From an uncultured Vibrio sp. (GTDB taxonomy: Bacteria; Pseudomonadota; Gammaproteobacteria; Enterobacterales; Vibrionaceae), in assembly GCA_947504195.1 (NCBI GenBank), contig CANNGN010000003.1, forward strand, positions 124,001 to 188,000: a stretch of 64,000 nt of DNA, written 5' to 3'. Shown here piece by piece: positions 17,374 to 27,487 of this stretch. Each line of letters starts with the position of its first letter. Within the stretch, counting starts at the first letter, position 1. A model generated the notes under the pieces. It was not told the origin of the DNA. It saw only the letters and a program-made list of their open reading frames with translations, and made no database searches. The position numbers and the translations under genes are program-made.

Positions 17374-20300
17374 TATTTACTCTCTTGCATTTCGTCGCAG
17401 TCCAACAAGAGATCTTGCAACTGCCGTTCATATTCATCACTGGCTTGCCATAGGCCACGCTGGGCTGCTTCCATTAAGCGCTCAGCCATCTCTTCCATAA
17501 CTTGTGGGTTATTATCTTTTAAAAACTGCTGATTCTGTTCATCAAACAGCAATGCATCACACACTTGTTTATATTGATAGTCTGCAATTAAATCTGTCGT
17601 TGCATCATAGGCAAAGAGGTAATCCACAGTCGCCCCCATTTCAAAGGCACCTTTATAACCATGCTCTCGCATCGCTTCAATCCACTTTGGGTTTAATACG
17701 CGAGAACGCAATACACGGTTCAATTCTTCTTTCAACGTTCTAACAACTGGCTGATGTGGGTTACTGTTATCACCATGATAAATACTCGGTGCACGACCAG
17801 AATACACAGCCGTGGCATTACTCATTCCGCCTTGAAATTGGTAATAGTCATCGGAATCAAGTAAGTCATGCTCGCGATTATCTTGATTTTGCACAACAAC
17901 TTGCAGATGACTTAGCTGATGTAAAAAAGCCTCTTTTGCATCCACGCCATCCCCTGCTTTGTTGCCATATGCATACCCACCCCAGTTTAAATAGGCTTCA
18001 GCTAAATCACTTTTTTGCTCCCAACAACGCTCATCAATTAAGCCTTGTAAGCCTGCTCCATAAGCACCGGGTTTAGATCCAAAGACACGATAACTGGCCT
18101 GCCGCTTAGCTTGTTGAACCGTCATGCCATCCGCGATAAGTTGTGCTTCTCGCTGCTCAATATTTTGCTGAATCACATTCCCATTACCTGGCTCTCGTAG
18201 TTCTCTGATTGCCAACACCGCCGCATCAAACAGAGCCATAACATTCGCAAAAGCATCACGAAAAAAGCCAGATACTCGCAATGTCACATCGATACGCGGA
18301 CGATTAAGTAATTGAAAAGGTATCACCTCAAAATCGACCACGCGATGACTACCTTGAGCCCAAATCGGTTTAACGCCCATTAAGGCGAAGGCTTGTGCAA
18401 TATCGTCACCACCCGTGCGCATGGTTGCCGTCCCCCAAACCGATAAACCTAATTGCTGAGGGTATTCGCCATGTTCTTGCAAATGACGATGAAGTAAGGC
18501 TTGTGCTGATTTTTGGCCAAGCTCCCAGGCCGTTTTAGTTGGGATTGCCCGGTTATCAACAGAATAAAAGTTACGCCCAGTTGGTAATGTGTCTAAGCGG
18601 CCACGAGTTGGTGCACCACTTGGACCGGCCTCAATAAATTTAGCCGATAACCCATCAACGATAGCTTGCAATTCATTATCAACACTCGTTTTTAATGCGC
18701 TATGAATATGCTGCTGTGCATAACGTAACAGTGCACAAGTGGCAGGATAAAGCGCAAGTGCATCTAAATTTTGTGCATCTAATAGGTACTCTGTTACCCA
18801 GCGTAACGCCAATAATTCTAAGCGTTCACGTGTATCTGCTTGGCTACGCCACAGCGTGTCGCTAACAGCGGCTAATAATGGCGGCTTATCACCTTGCCAT
18901 GGTCTCCGATCGGCTTGTAATGGGTCAAACAACTGACCATCAACAGTCAATGCAAAATCAGCAACTAAACAATGTAATATACCCTGATTTTGAGGGCCTT
19001 CACCTCGCGGTAAACGTAATAATGCAACCAGCGTATTGGCGACCTTATGCGCATCAGGTAACTGGCCAAAGATATGCAAACCATGACGAATTTGCGCTTC
19101 TTTAATGTCACAAAGGTAAGTGTCTAACTCTTCTAATACTTGCTCGTCATCTTCGAGTGCAGCTTGATTTAATTCTTCTACAATATGTGTCTGCTGCACT
19201 TTTTCTAAAATTTGCTCACGTAACCAAGACTCTCGTCGTGTATCTAACCCTTGAGCTTGATAATACTCATCCACCAGTCCTTCTAGCTCGGCTAATTCTC
19301 CATAGCTTTCGGCTCTTGCCATCGGCGGCATTAAGTGATCAATAATCACCGCTTGGGTACGTCTTTTTGCCTGCGCCCCTTCCCCGGGGTCATTAACAAT
19401 AAAAGGGTAAAAATGAGGCATCGCACCTAACACGGCATCGGGCCAACATTCATTCGATAAGGCTAACCCTTTGCCTGGTAACCATTCCAAATTACCATGC
19501 TTGCCGACATGAATAATCGCATTTACTTGGTAGGTCACTCGTAACCAAAAGTAAAACGCTAAATAATGATGAGGTGGCACGAGATCAGGGTCATGATAAT
19601 TAGCGAGCAAATCAATATTAAAACCACGCGCGGGTTGAATCCCAACAAAGGTTTCACCTAGGCGTATTCCAGATATCATTAACCGCTCATTGCGGCACTT
19701 AATATCCTCTTCTGGTTGTCCCCACCGCGTATTGATCGCTTGCTGACTTTGCTCCGGTAATGTTGCAAATAATTGTTTGTACTCTGCTAAGGATAAACTC
19801 TGCCAACAAGGCAAATGATGTAAGGTATTTGGGTTATTGGTCACTGCTTCTAATAATGATTCAATTAATGCATTACCATTCTCAGGAATATCTTCAACTG
19901 GATACCCCGCCGCTTGTAAACGACGTAAAATATTAATCGTTGATTGAGGCGTATCTAACCCAACGCCATTACCAATGCGTCCATCTTTGGTTGGATAATT
20001 CGCTAAGACCAGCGCAATACGTTTTTTATTATTATCCAGCGTTGATAGTTGCAGGTATTTTTTAGCAAGCTCAATCACAAACAGCGCACGCTCATGATGT
20101 AATTGATACTGTACTAGTGATATCTGAGTTGCTTGATCAAAGAACGCCTCGCTTTTAAAGCTAATTGCCCGCGTTAAGACCTTTCCATCCATTTCAGGTA
20201 ATACCACTTGCATCGCAATATCACGACTACGTAAACCTTGTTTATATTCTCGCCAATCGTCCAAAGTGCTACTCGACAGCACCACTTGTAAAATAGGGAT

Positions 20301-21167
20301 ATCAACTGTAAATAAGCGTTTAAAACTATTTGGCTCCGAACTTAAGTCTGGAGTGCTGACGGTGTTGGCAGCAAAACCGGTGGTATTCAATATTAAACGA
20401 CAATCAAACTCTGTTAACAGCTGATTCACAACCAACATCGCTTGCGCATCTTTTAATGAGCTAATCACAATGGGTAACGGGTTAATACCATTTTCAGACA
20501 TTAAATCAATCAACTGATCAAACATCTCGCAGTTCGCAGATTGCAAATGGCTACGATAAAAAATCAGCGCCACTGTTTTTTGCTGAGATTGCCACTTTTG
20601 CATGACCAGCTGTTGATTATAAAACTGAGCTTGTGCTAAAAACGTGGGGGCTTGGCATGTGACGTCGAGAGAAAAAAACAACTTATTTAAATAATTGAAA
20701 AGTTGCACACTGTTTTCAATACCACCCCCACGAAAATAACGCCATACCGTATGCTGGACGACTTCAGAAACGTTCGATAACTCTGTTAACTCAGGGTCAA
20801 CATTATCATCACCGGGAACCAATATAAGCGTTCTTTCCGGCTTCTCGGTTGACCAACGCAACAACCCTTCAACGCCGTATTTCCAATACGCTTTGCCACC
20901 TAATAGCGAGACGACAACTACTTTCGCCTGCTCAAGCACCTTACTTTCATAAAGGTCAAAAGCAGCAGGCTTTAGTAAATGTGTCCAATTAGCCAAACGT
21001 GTTTCAGCCAAGCCCGGTGTTTGCTTAGCTTGTTGAAAACCCACTGACAAGGCTGTCAATTGACTATCGGCTGCACTAAGCACAACGAGTGGTGCGGGCG
21101 ATTGCGCTAAATCGACAATCCCCTCTTCTTCAACAAACCCGCCTGGCTGTGCTGCTAATAGATGCAT
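17373..21167 (-). CDS. cobN: cobaltochelatase subunit CobN
   Basis: A 1264-residue CobN/BchH-type protein, the expected size for CobN. Recognisable stretches are KDGRIGNGVGLDTPQSTINI, HVGKHGNLEWLPGKGLALS, WGTATMRTGGDDIAQAFALM and FRDAFANVMALFDAA. It binds hydrogenobyrinate a,c-diamide and inserts cobalt with an AAA+ partner. Here the partner is probably the fused ChlI/ChlD-like protein at 30867-32636, because CobS/CobT are not seen. It lies between cobW and bluB in the operon. Similarity to magnesium chelatase H is expected, but the context fixes it as cobalt. Confidence 0.95.
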   Translation of the reverse strand: MHLLAAQPGGFVEEEGIVDLAQSPAPLVVLSAADSQLTALSVGFQQAKQTPGLAETRLANWTHLLKPAAFDLYESKVLEQAKVVVVSLLGGKAYWKYGVEGLLRWSTEKPERTLILVPGDDNVDPELTELSNVSEVVQHTVWRYFRGGGIENSVQLFNYLNKLFFSLDVTCQAPTFLAQAQFYNQQLVMQKWQSQQKTVALIFYRSHLQSANCEMFDQLIDLMSENGINPLPIVISSLKDAQAMLVVNQLLTEFDCRLILNTTGFAANTVSTPDLSSEPNSFKRLFTVDIPILQVVLSSSTLDDWREYKQGLRSRDIAMQVVLPEMDGKVLTRAISFKSEAFFDQATQISLVQYQLHHERALFVIELAKKYLQLSTLDNNKKRIALVLANYPTKDGRIGNGVGLDTPQSTINILRRLQAAGYPVEDIPENGNALIESLLEAVTNNPNTLHHLPCWQSLSLAEYKQLFATLPEQSQQAINTRWGQPEEDIKCRNERLMISGIRLGETFVGIQPARGFNIDLLANYHDPDLVPPHHYLAFYFWLRVTYQVNAIIHVGKHGNLEWLPGKGLALSNECWPDAVLGAMPHFYPFIVNDPGEGAQAKRRTQAVIIDHLMPPMARAESYGELAELEGLVDEYYQAQGLDTRRESWLREQILEKVQQTHIVEELNQAALEDDEQVLEELDTYLCDIKEAQIRHGLHIFGQLPDAHKVANTLVALLRLPRGEGPQNQGILHCLVADFALTVDGQLFDPLQADRRPWQGDKPPLLAAVSDTLWRSQADTRERLELLALRWVTEYLLDAQNLDALALYPATCALLRYAQQHIHSALKTSVDNELQAIVDGLSAKFIEAGPSGAPTRGRLDTLPTGRNFYSVDNRAIPTKTAWELGQKSAQALLHRHLQEHGEYPQQLGLSVWGTATMRTGGDDIAQAFALMGVKPIWAQGSHRVVDFEVIPFQLLNRPRIDVTLRVSGFFRDAFANVMALFDAAVLAIRELREPGNGNVIQQNIEQREAQLIADGMTVQQAKRQASYRVFGSKPGAYGAGLQGLIDERCWEQKSDLAEAYLNWGGYAYGNKAGDGVDAKEAFLHQLSHLQVVVQNQDNREHDLLDSDDYYQFQGGMSNATAVYSGRAPSIYHGDNSNPHQPVVRTLKEELNRVLRSRVLNPKWIEAMREHGYKGAFEMGATVDYLFAYDATTDLIADYQYKQVCDALLFDEQNQQFLKDNNPQVMEEMAERLMEAAQRGLWQASDEYERQLQDLLLDCDEMQESK

Positions 21168-21173
21168 TGCCGA

Positions 21174-22265
21174 TTAAACCTCAGCCGTTTTCAAAATGCG
21201 TAATACTGCTGCTTCATCTAAGCCTTTACCAATTAAGACTAATTGTGTGCAAGGGGTTTCTGAAGCGTCCCATAATCTATCAAAGTGTACATCTAAACGC
21301 TTGCCTACGGCTTGTAACACTTGGCGCATCGGCTTATTTTCTACTGCCGCAAACCCTTTTACACGGAACAAGTTAAAGGTATTCAGTAGCTCCGTGACAC
21401 TGCCTTTTAATTTTTCTGCATCGACCTTGCCTAAACTGACAACTATCGAGTCAAAGTGGTCATGAGCATGATCATGGTGTTCGCCATGTGCATGGTGATG
21501 ATCATGATGATTATGCACTTGCTCGATGTTTTTTTCAGAGGCGGCATTGATGCCAATCAGTACCTCTATTGGCACATCACCATGATTGATATATGCGGTT
21601 TTTACCGAGTCGGGTAAACGCTTTTCAATAACCGATTTCACGGTTTTCTGGGCATCTTGATCTAACAAGTCACTTTTACTCACGACCACTAAATCAGCTG
21701 AATTTAATTGATCATCTAATAGCTCTTGTAAGCTTGGATCATGATCTAAGCTATCATCGAGCGCGCGCTGTGCCTTCACCTTCTCTTCATCTGCAGCAAA
21801 TCGCCCTGCAGCAATCGCTGGTCCATCAACGACCGTGATGACTGCATCAACTGTGCAATGCTCTTTAATACCCGGCCAATTAAACGCTTGTACTAATGGC
21901 TTTGGTAAAGCAAGTCCTGATGTCTCGATCAAGATATGATCTATCTGATCACGGCGCTCAACCAATTTTTCCATCACTGGTAAAAATTCTTCTTCTACGG
22001 TACAACAAATGCAGCCATTCGCTAATTCATATATTCCATCATCTCCACCAATGAGCTCTGCTGTTTCATCTTCACATTCGAGTGGACAGCTACGCAGTAA
22101 TTCAGAATCAATATCTAGCTCGCCAAATTCATTCATAATCACAGCAATACGCTTGCCTTTGGCTTTTTTAAGTAAATTAGCCAATAAGGTCGTTTTACCA
22201 CTACCCAGAAAACCAGTTACTACGGTCGTCGGAATTTTATTTAATAAGAGATTACTTGCTGACAT
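21174..22265 (-). CDS. cobW: CobW-type GTPase metallochaperone
   Basis: A 363-residue G3E GTPase. The P-loop is GFLGSGKTT (residues about 18-26), followed by the metal site CICCTV near residue 87 and the guanine-specificity segment VVSKSDLL. A histidine cluster (HNHHDHHHAHGEHHDHAHDH) lies near residue 250, before the CobW C-terminal domain. CobW proteins are thought to hand Co(II) to the cobaltochelatase using GTP. It precedes cobN by only six bases and overlaps cobM by 14 bases, which fits that role. Confidence 0.93.
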   Translation of the reverse strand: MSASNLLLNKIPTTVVTGFLGSGKTTLLANLLKKAKGKRIAVIMNEFGELDIDSELLRSCPLECEDETAELIGGDDGIYELANGCICCTVEEEFLPVMEKLVERRDQIDHILIETSGLALPKPLVQAFNWPGIKEHCTVDAVITVVDGPAIAAGRFAADEEKVKAQRALDDSLDHDPSLQELLDDQLNSADLVVVSKSDLLDQDAQKTVKSVIEKRLPDSVKTAYINHGDVPIEVLIGINAASEKNIEQVHNHHDHHHAHGEHHDHAHDHFDSIVVSLGKVDAEKLKGSVTELLNTFNLFRVKGFAAVENKPMRQVLQAVGKRLDVHFDRLWDASETPCTQLVLIGKGLDEAAVLRILKTAEV

Positions 22266-23055
22266 TATGTTCCTCTAACTCTTCAAGGGTGAGCTCGCCT
22301 TTACGACGGCGAAAAATATTGGGCTTATCTTTATGGTAAAGATAAGAATCATTAAAATTGTCTGTATCTAACACGTGCCCAACTAAAATAAGTGCGGTAA
22401 GTTTAAAACCTTTCGCTTCTACTTTTTCAGCAATATCCCCTAAGGTTCCAGTGACCTTATCTTGATCCGGCCATGAGCTTCGATAACACACCGCTACAGG
22501 GCAATCTTCACCATAGTGAGGAAGGAGTTCCGCGACAATTTTTCGTATTTTAGTGACCCCTAGATGGATCGCAAGGGTGGCACCACTTTGTGCTAATTGT
22601 GGTAAACGCTCACGCTCTGGGAATGGAGTTTTACCTTCATAGCGCGTCATAATCACAGTTTGTGACACACCAGAAAGTGTTAGTTCTTTGCCGAGATAGG
22701 CGGCAGATGCTGCCATTGCACTGACACCTGGTATCACTTGATAATCAATATTGTGTTTTTCAAGACGACGGATTTGCTCCGCAATTGCACCATATAATGC
22801 GGGATCACCGCATTGCAAACGCGCCACATCTTTTCCGGCGTTGGCCGCTTCCACAAAGTAAGCTTCCATTTCATCAAGGTTAATTTTGGCAGTATCAACA
22901 ATCAATTCTGCACTTTCCTCGACATCTTGTAACAATTGCCGTGGAATCAATGATCCTGCATATAACACAACTGGACATTGCTTAAGTATTCGTGCACCTT
23001 TAATCGTCATAAGTTCAGGATCACCTGGCCCTGCACCAATAAAATAAACGGTCAT
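22252..23055 (-). CDS. cobM: precorrin-4 / cobalt-precorrin-4 C11-methyltransferase
   Basis: A 267-residue SAM-dependent methyltransferase of the precorrin family. It begins VYFIGAGPGDPELMTIKGAR (the P-loop-like GxGxGDxxLxTxxA motif) and has RLQCGDPALYGAI and VIPGVSAMAASAAYLGKELT, diagnostic for CobM/CbiF. It methylates C11 of the corrin ring precursor. It sits between cobJ (a 123-base gap) and cobW. The gap contains no recognisable feature. Confidence 0.93.
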   Translation of the reverse strand: MTVYFIGAGPGDPELMTIKGARILKQCPVVLYAGSLIPRQLLQDVEESAELIVDTAKINLDEMEAYFVEAANAGKDVARLQCGDPALYGAIAEQIRRLEKHNIDYQVIPGVSAMAASAAYLGKELTLSGVSQTVIMTRYEGKTPFPERERLPQLAQSGATLAIHLGVTKIRKIVAELLPHYGEDCPVAVCYRSSWPDQDKVTGTLGDIAEKVEAKGFKLTALILVGHVLDTDNFNDSYLYHKDKPNIFRRRKGELTLEELEEHNVSK

Positions 23056-23178
23056 GTTTCATTCCTTAACACTATTTGTATTCTGCCTATTACGCTAAAG
23101 CTGCGTATTTCAGCCAGGCTCAACATTTATGCAAAACCATGCTCACCCTCTCCATACAAGGGTAAATTGGGCAACAGT

Positions 23179-23964
23179 CTATAGTTTCTTTTTATAACCT
23201 CGTGGCGTGTATACCCACTCTTTTTGGCCATTAACAATATGCCTTGATTCGCTGTTACCTACGCTCACCAAAGTGAACATATCAACGTCTTTCGCATCTA
23301 ATTCATCTAAACGGATGATACGAATACTTTCATCTTCTCGAGTAAGTTGCCTTCCTAATAACACGGGAGTAGAAGCTGGGCGATATTGTAATAACACATC
23401 TCGGGCATGGTTTAATTGCCAATCGCGCTTTTTAGATACCGGATTGTAAAAAGAGATAACAAAGTCCCCTTCTCCTGCGCTATGAATGCGTTTATCAATT
23501 GTTTCCCACGGCGTTAATAGATCGGATAAGCTAATCGTACAAAAGTCATGCCCAAGCATCGCGCCAACACAACTTGCTCCCGCCTGCATCGCCGAGATTC
23601 CCGGTATTACTTGAATTTCAACCTCTAACCATTCAGGGTTCTGTTGATCGCCCTCAAGTTGTCTATCAAGTAATTCAAAAACCAATGTTGCCATCGCATA
23701 AATGCCAATATCACCACTTGAAATAAGCGATGTTGTTTTACCGCTGGCAGCTAAATCGAGTGCTAATCGTGCTCGCGCAATCTCTTCCCCTAAAGGTAAA
23801 TCATGGTGTACCTTGTTATTACAAGGTGCCCCTAATAAGTCCAAATAAAGCCCATAAGCGACTAGATCCGTACTTTCCTCAATCGCTTGTAATGCTTTTG
23901 GCGTGACTAACTGCGCATCACCCGGCCCCATGCCAACAATAAAAAGTTGTTTTTTACTATTCAT
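23179..23964 (-). CDS. cobJ: precorrin-3B / cobalt-precorrin-3 C17-methyltransferase
   Basis: A 261-residue methyltransferase of the CobJ/CbiH type. It begins FIVGMGPGDAQLVTPKALQA, then TSLISSGDIGIYAMATLVFE, VIPGISAMQAGASCVGAMLG and HDFCTISLSDLLTPWETIDK, a CbiH hallmark. It methylates C17 with ring contraction. It starts eight bases after cbiG. Since CbiG and CbiD are present and CobG is not, it most likely works on the cobalt-containing intermediate. Confidence 0.93.
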   Translation of the reverse strand: MNSKKQLFIVGMGPGDAQLVTPKALQAIEESTDLVAYGLYLDLLGAPCNNKVHHDLPLGEEIARARLALDLAASGKTTSLISSGDIGIYAMATLVFELLDRQLEGDQQNPEWLEVEIQVIPGISAMQAGASCVGAMLGHDFCTISLSDLLTPWETIDKRIHSAGEGDFVISFYNPVSKKRDWQLNHARDVLLQYRPASTPVLLGRQLTREDESIRIIRLDELDAKDVDMFTLVSVGNSESRHIVNGQKEWVYTPRGYKKKL

Positions 23965-23972
23965 TTCATTCC

Positions 23973-24812
23973 TTACTTTATGTGACTATTTTGACCGGAC
24001 TCGGTGCACTCAATAGCACAGCTTTTATTGGCCTTATGGTAACTTCTCGCAATAGAGCATGTTGCCTGTCTATTTTTATGCTTATTCAGTAATAACTCAC
24101 TGCCATTATCGGTATATTGTTGAGCTTGATATAACGCCGCCGATTCTGCCACACCATACACGCCAACGGTCTTCAATATATAATCCGATTTTGTCGATAA
24201 CCGCTCTTCCATCTCACTTAACTGTGCGGCACTAAACGTCAGATACGGCTTACCTAATGTTGTAGCCAGTGACATTAAGCCCACTTCATCGGCTTTAATA
24301 TCAATGCTACAAATGGCACTCACATCCTCAAAGGTCAATCCGGCTTTAATTAAACATGCTTCCAGTAATGACGCTAACACCGCTTCTGGACAGTCACGCT
24401 CACACCCCATGCCCACTACATAGACCGGCTTGATATAACTGTTCGCCGTGGTGATCACTACCTGATTATTCAACTGTTCAGAGACTTGCCGCGCTAGCTC
24501 ATTCGCGCCACCTTCATGCCCTGAAAGTAATGGGATCACGAATTCACCTTTTTCATCCAACACGAGTACGGCGGGGTCAGAATATTTATCATTCAGCACT
24601 GGCGCTAAGGTGCGCACTACAATCCCCGTGGCACAAATAAAGATAAGCTGCTGACCTTGCATAAAGCACTCTTGCACAACCTTGGTAAAAGGAGTGGGTT
24701 TAAAACAGATACTCACCGGCCCAGAGAGTGACGTTTGCATCAAGCTGTGCTTTAAACGCCGTGCCAGCTGCAAACCAGTGTCGGTCAAACACACAATCGT
24801 AATCATTCGCAA
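23973..24812 (-). CDS. cbiG: cobalt-precorrin-5A hydrolase
   Basis: A 279-residue CbiG. The N-terminal part has FICATGIVVRTLAPVLNDKY and PLLSGHEGGANELA; the C-terminal CbiG domain begins at about YVVGMGCERDCPEAVLASLL. It opens the delta-lactone of cobalt-precorrin-5A and releases acetaldehyde, a step specific to the early-cobalt route. It is shorter than Salmonella CbiG (about 350), mainly through a short middle region. Its start overlaps the cobI end by ten bases. Confidence 0.9.
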   Translation of the reverse strand: MRMITIVCLTDTGLQLARRLKHSLMQTSLSGPVSICFKPTPFTKVVQECFMQGQQLIFICATGIVVRTLAPVLNDKYSDPAVLVLDEKGEFVIPLLSGHEGGANELARQVSEQLNNQVVITTANSYIKPVYVVGMGCERDCPEAVLASLLEACLIKAGLTFEDVSAICSIDIKADEVGLMSLATTLGKPYLTFSAAQLSEMEERLSTKSDYILKTVGVYGVAESAALYQAQQYTDNGSELLLNKHKNRQATCSIARSYHKANKSCAIECTESGQNSHIK

Positions 24813-25552
24813 GGCTCATCACGTGTTATAACAAACAATGAAAAATAAGGACCCGCTTGATCGGCTAGCTGGGATAAGTCACTCACCACCTGTTGATTAT
24901 CACGGCTGATATACTCTAAATACTGCGCGTCATCAAAGCGATTGGTTTCTTTTAACAGGGTTAATATGCGCGCTCTCTCTTGTCCTGCTTTCATGATAAC
25001 CACCGCATCATGTTCACATAATGCCGCTTTAATTTTTTGATCACTGTGGCGCCCTGTGACCACGGCAAATGATTGCTTAAGCACTGTCAACGGTTGCTTT
25101 AATTCAGCGGTTGCGGCAACAAATGCGGGAATACCGGGGATCACTTGAGAAGTGTACTGGCTATCTAAACGAGCTAATAAATAAGTAAATGAGCCAAAAA
25201 AGAGTGGATCACCCTCACATAAAAACACCACTTTCTTACCTGTTTGCAGTTGCTCATGTATTTTTGATATGGCCTTATCATAAGCAGCATTCGCCGCGGC
25301 TCTATCACGAGACATCACAAAATGTATTCCTAAATGAGATTGTGTTTTACGTGGTGCTTTAAATGCTTCAGCGGCAATCGACAATGCATGTGACTGCCCT
25401 GATTCGTTTTCTAAATAACAAACAACATCTGCATCTTGAATTGCACGAAATGCTTTTAAAGTTAATAATTCGGGATCACCAGGTCCAACACCTACGCCAA
25501 TAAATTGCCCAATACGTGGCGAGCTTTCAGAACATGCCTTATTCACTTTCAC
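24803..25552 (-). CDS. cobI: precorrin-2 / cobalt-factor II C20-methyltransferase
   Basis: A 249-residue methyltransferase of the CobI/CbiL type: FIGVGVGPGDPELLTLKAFR at the N-terminus, VFLCEGDPLFFGSFTYL, VIPGIPAFVAATAELKQPLT, and KAGQERARILTLLKE near the end. It adds the C20 methyl group. It overlaps cobL by 14 bases at its start and cbiG by ten bases at its end, so translation is coupled. Confidence 0.92.
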   Translation of the reverse strand: MKVNKACSESSPRIGQFIGVGVGPGDPELLTLKAFRAIQDADVVCYLENESGQSHALSIAAEAFKAPRKTQSHLGIHFVMSRDRAAANAAYDKAISKIHEQLQTGKKVVFLCEGDPLFFGSFTYLLARLDSQYTSQVIPGIPAFVAATAELKQPLTVLKQSFAVVTGRHSDQKIKAALCEHDAVVIMKAGQERARILTLLKETNRFDDAQYLEYISRDNQQVVSDLSQLADQAGPYFSLFVITRDEPCE

Positions 25553-26846
25553 TTCCTTTGTTACATGGTTTTAGGTTGCACTTCGTAAAGCTAAATAAAC
25601 TAACGGGCAATGCTGGCTGATAAGCCAATTGTTCCGCCAGACTTCTGCTCTTGCTTACTGCGATTTGTAACGTTTCTAATTCACTATCGTGTTGATTTTC
25701 GCGTTGCTCATAAAAGGCTAAGCATTGTGACTTGGTTTTTTCCATCACTGCAGATACTAGGATTTGCCCACCAGCAGGCAATTGCTGCCAAAGTGTCTCA
25801 AGTAAATGAGGAAGTTCGCCATCACTGCCACCAATAAATATTTTGTTAGCAGCAGGTAATGAGGTCAGTGCATTAGGTGCACGCCCCCACGTCGGATACA
25901 AGTTACTCACCACACCAAATTTTTGTTGGTTGTGAATTAAACAATCAAAGCGTGCTTGATGGTGCTCAATGGCATAAATCGATGCCTTTGGCTGCCAATA
26001 TGCCAACTCAACTGACACCCCGCCACAACCTGCTCCAATATCCCAAATCACATCGTCATTAGCGGGTTGGAGCAATGACAAAATCGCTAAACGCACTTCG
26101 CGCTTGCTGATCATTCCTTTACTGCCCAACTCACCTGTTTCAAAATCGGTATCCTTAATACCAGGAAACTCGGGTAAGTAACCGCCATTTCGTCCACATT
26201 CAATAAACGACACATGCAATGCGTCAAACTGCCATTCGCCACTCAGTAATGCTTCAACAGTAAAGTGAGTAATCTTTTGATCGCTATAGCCTAAACGTTC
26301 TGCGACAATAATCCTCGCATCCGTAAACCCCGTTTGTAGACAAATCTCAGCAATATGTTGAGGCTGGCTATGCTTATCGGTAAGCACTAATAAGGTACGC
26401 TGTGCTTTTAAAGCTTGCTTTAATTTTGCTAGCGGGCGGCCATGTAAACTCAACACAACAATATCTTGCTGAGCGACACCTAAACAGTGGCAAGCCTGTG
26501 TGATGCTCGAAACAGCAGGGAAAAATTGCACCTGTGCGTCATCGCAATGCTTAGTAATCCAGCTACCTATGCCATAAAAGAGTGGGTCGCCAGATCCTAA
26601 AACAACGACTGGCTGAGCACGTACAATTAACGATTTTAACGCAGCTAGTTTTGGCATTAGCGCCACTTTGGAATGATAAGCATCATCACTAAGGTGGGCT
26701 TTAATGGTCAATAATTGCCGTTCCGAGCCAATAATTAATTGCGCAGATTGTAAAGCTGCCAATGCCTCTTGGGTTAACAGTGCGGTTTCAGCCACCCCCA
26801 ATCCAACCACGCTAATAGTACGAGGATTTGTTATGTTTTCTGACAT
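25539..26846 (-). CDS. cobL: precorrin-6B C5,15-methyltransferase/decarboxylase (CbiE-CbiT fusion)
   Basis: A 435-residue fusion. Residues about 10-220 are the CbiE methyltransferase (ISVVGLGVAETALLTQEALA; VVLGSGDPLFYGIG). Residues about 235-420 are the CbiT class-I methyltransferase/decarboxylase (KREVRLAILSLLQP, then WDIGAGCGGVSVELAYWQP and IFIGGSDGELPHLLETLW). Together they methylate C5 and C15 and decarboxylate the C12 acetate. The start touches the cobH stop and the end overlaps cobI. Confidence 0.93.
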   Translation of the reverse strand: MSENITNPRTISVVGLGVAETALLTQEALAALQSAQLIIGSERQLLTIKAHLSDDAYHSKVALMPKLAALKSLIVRAQPVVVLGSGDPLFYGIGSWITKHCDDAQVQFFPAVSSITQACHCLGVAQQDIVVLSLHGRPLAKLKQALKAQRTLLVLTDKHSQPQHIAEICLQTGFTDARIIVAERLGYSDQKITHFTVEALLSGEWQFDALHVSFIECGRNGGYLPEFPGIKDTDFETGELGSKGMISKREVRLAILSLLQPANDDVIWDIGAGCGGVSVELAYWQPKASIYAIEHHQARFDCLIHNQQKFGVVSNLYPTWGRAPNALTSLPAANKIFIGGSDGELPHLLETLWQQLPAGGQILVSAVMEKTKSQCLAFYEQRENQHDSELETLQIAVSKSRSLAEQLAYQPALPVSLFSFTKCNLKPCNKGSESE

Positions 26847-27487
26847 TAGTAGAATTCACCATTGATACAGCGTAGCAAGGCGTTACAGGTCGCACTAGAA
26901 ACCGCACTGCCGCCTTCTTTACCGAGTAAGGTAATGCATTCGATCCCCAATGCTTGATGATGCTCCCATAACGCTTGTTTTGACTCAGCCGCCCCAACAA
27001 ACCCAACAGGCATGCCAATCACTAGCGCAGGTTTAGGCGCCCCTTCAGCGATCATTTCCAATAATCGAAATAGTGCAGTCGGTGCATTACCTATCACTAC
27101 AATACTGCCTGCTAAATAGGGTAACCAATCCGCTAATGCGGCCATCGTTCGCGTTTCTCCTGTCGCTTTGGCCCGAGCTGGCACACCTTGAGCATTTAAA
27201 AAGCACAACGGTTCGGTTTTAATCATGCGCTTGGTAATACCCTGCTTGACCATTTCCACATCACATAAAATTGCCGCTCCGTTTTGTAACGCTTTTATCC
27301 CCGACTGGCACGCCTGTTCGCTTAATTTGACATGTTCCGCGACGGCTGGAATACCAATGCTATGTACGATACGCATCACCACTTGCTGTGCTTCTATCGA
27401 TAAATGATCAAGTTCTGTTAACGCCCGTATTTGGCGAAAACTTTCTTGCTCTATCAAGGCGGGATCGTGGATATACTGAAACTTCAT
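26846..27487 (-). CDS. cobH: precorrin-8X methylmutase
   Basis: A 213-residue CobH/CbiC. It shows RIVHSIGIPAVAEHVKLSE, the substrate-binding DVEMVKQGIT, and PALVIGMPVGFVGAAESKQA with the segment ITLLGKEGGSAVSSATCNAL near the C-terminus. It moves a methyl group from C11 to C12 to give (cobalt-)hydrogenobyrinate. It overlaps cobK by four bases. Confidence 0.94.
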   Translation of the reverse strand: MKFQYIHDPALIEQESFRQIRALTELDHLSIEAQQVVMRIVHSIGIPAVAEHVKLSEQACQSGIKALQNGAAILCDVEMVKQGITKRMIKTEPLCFLNAQGVPARAKATGETRTMAALADWLPYLAGSIVVIGNAPTALFRLLEMIAEGAPKPALVIGMPVGFVGAAESKQALWEHHQALGIECITLLGKEGGSAVSSATCNALLRCINGEFY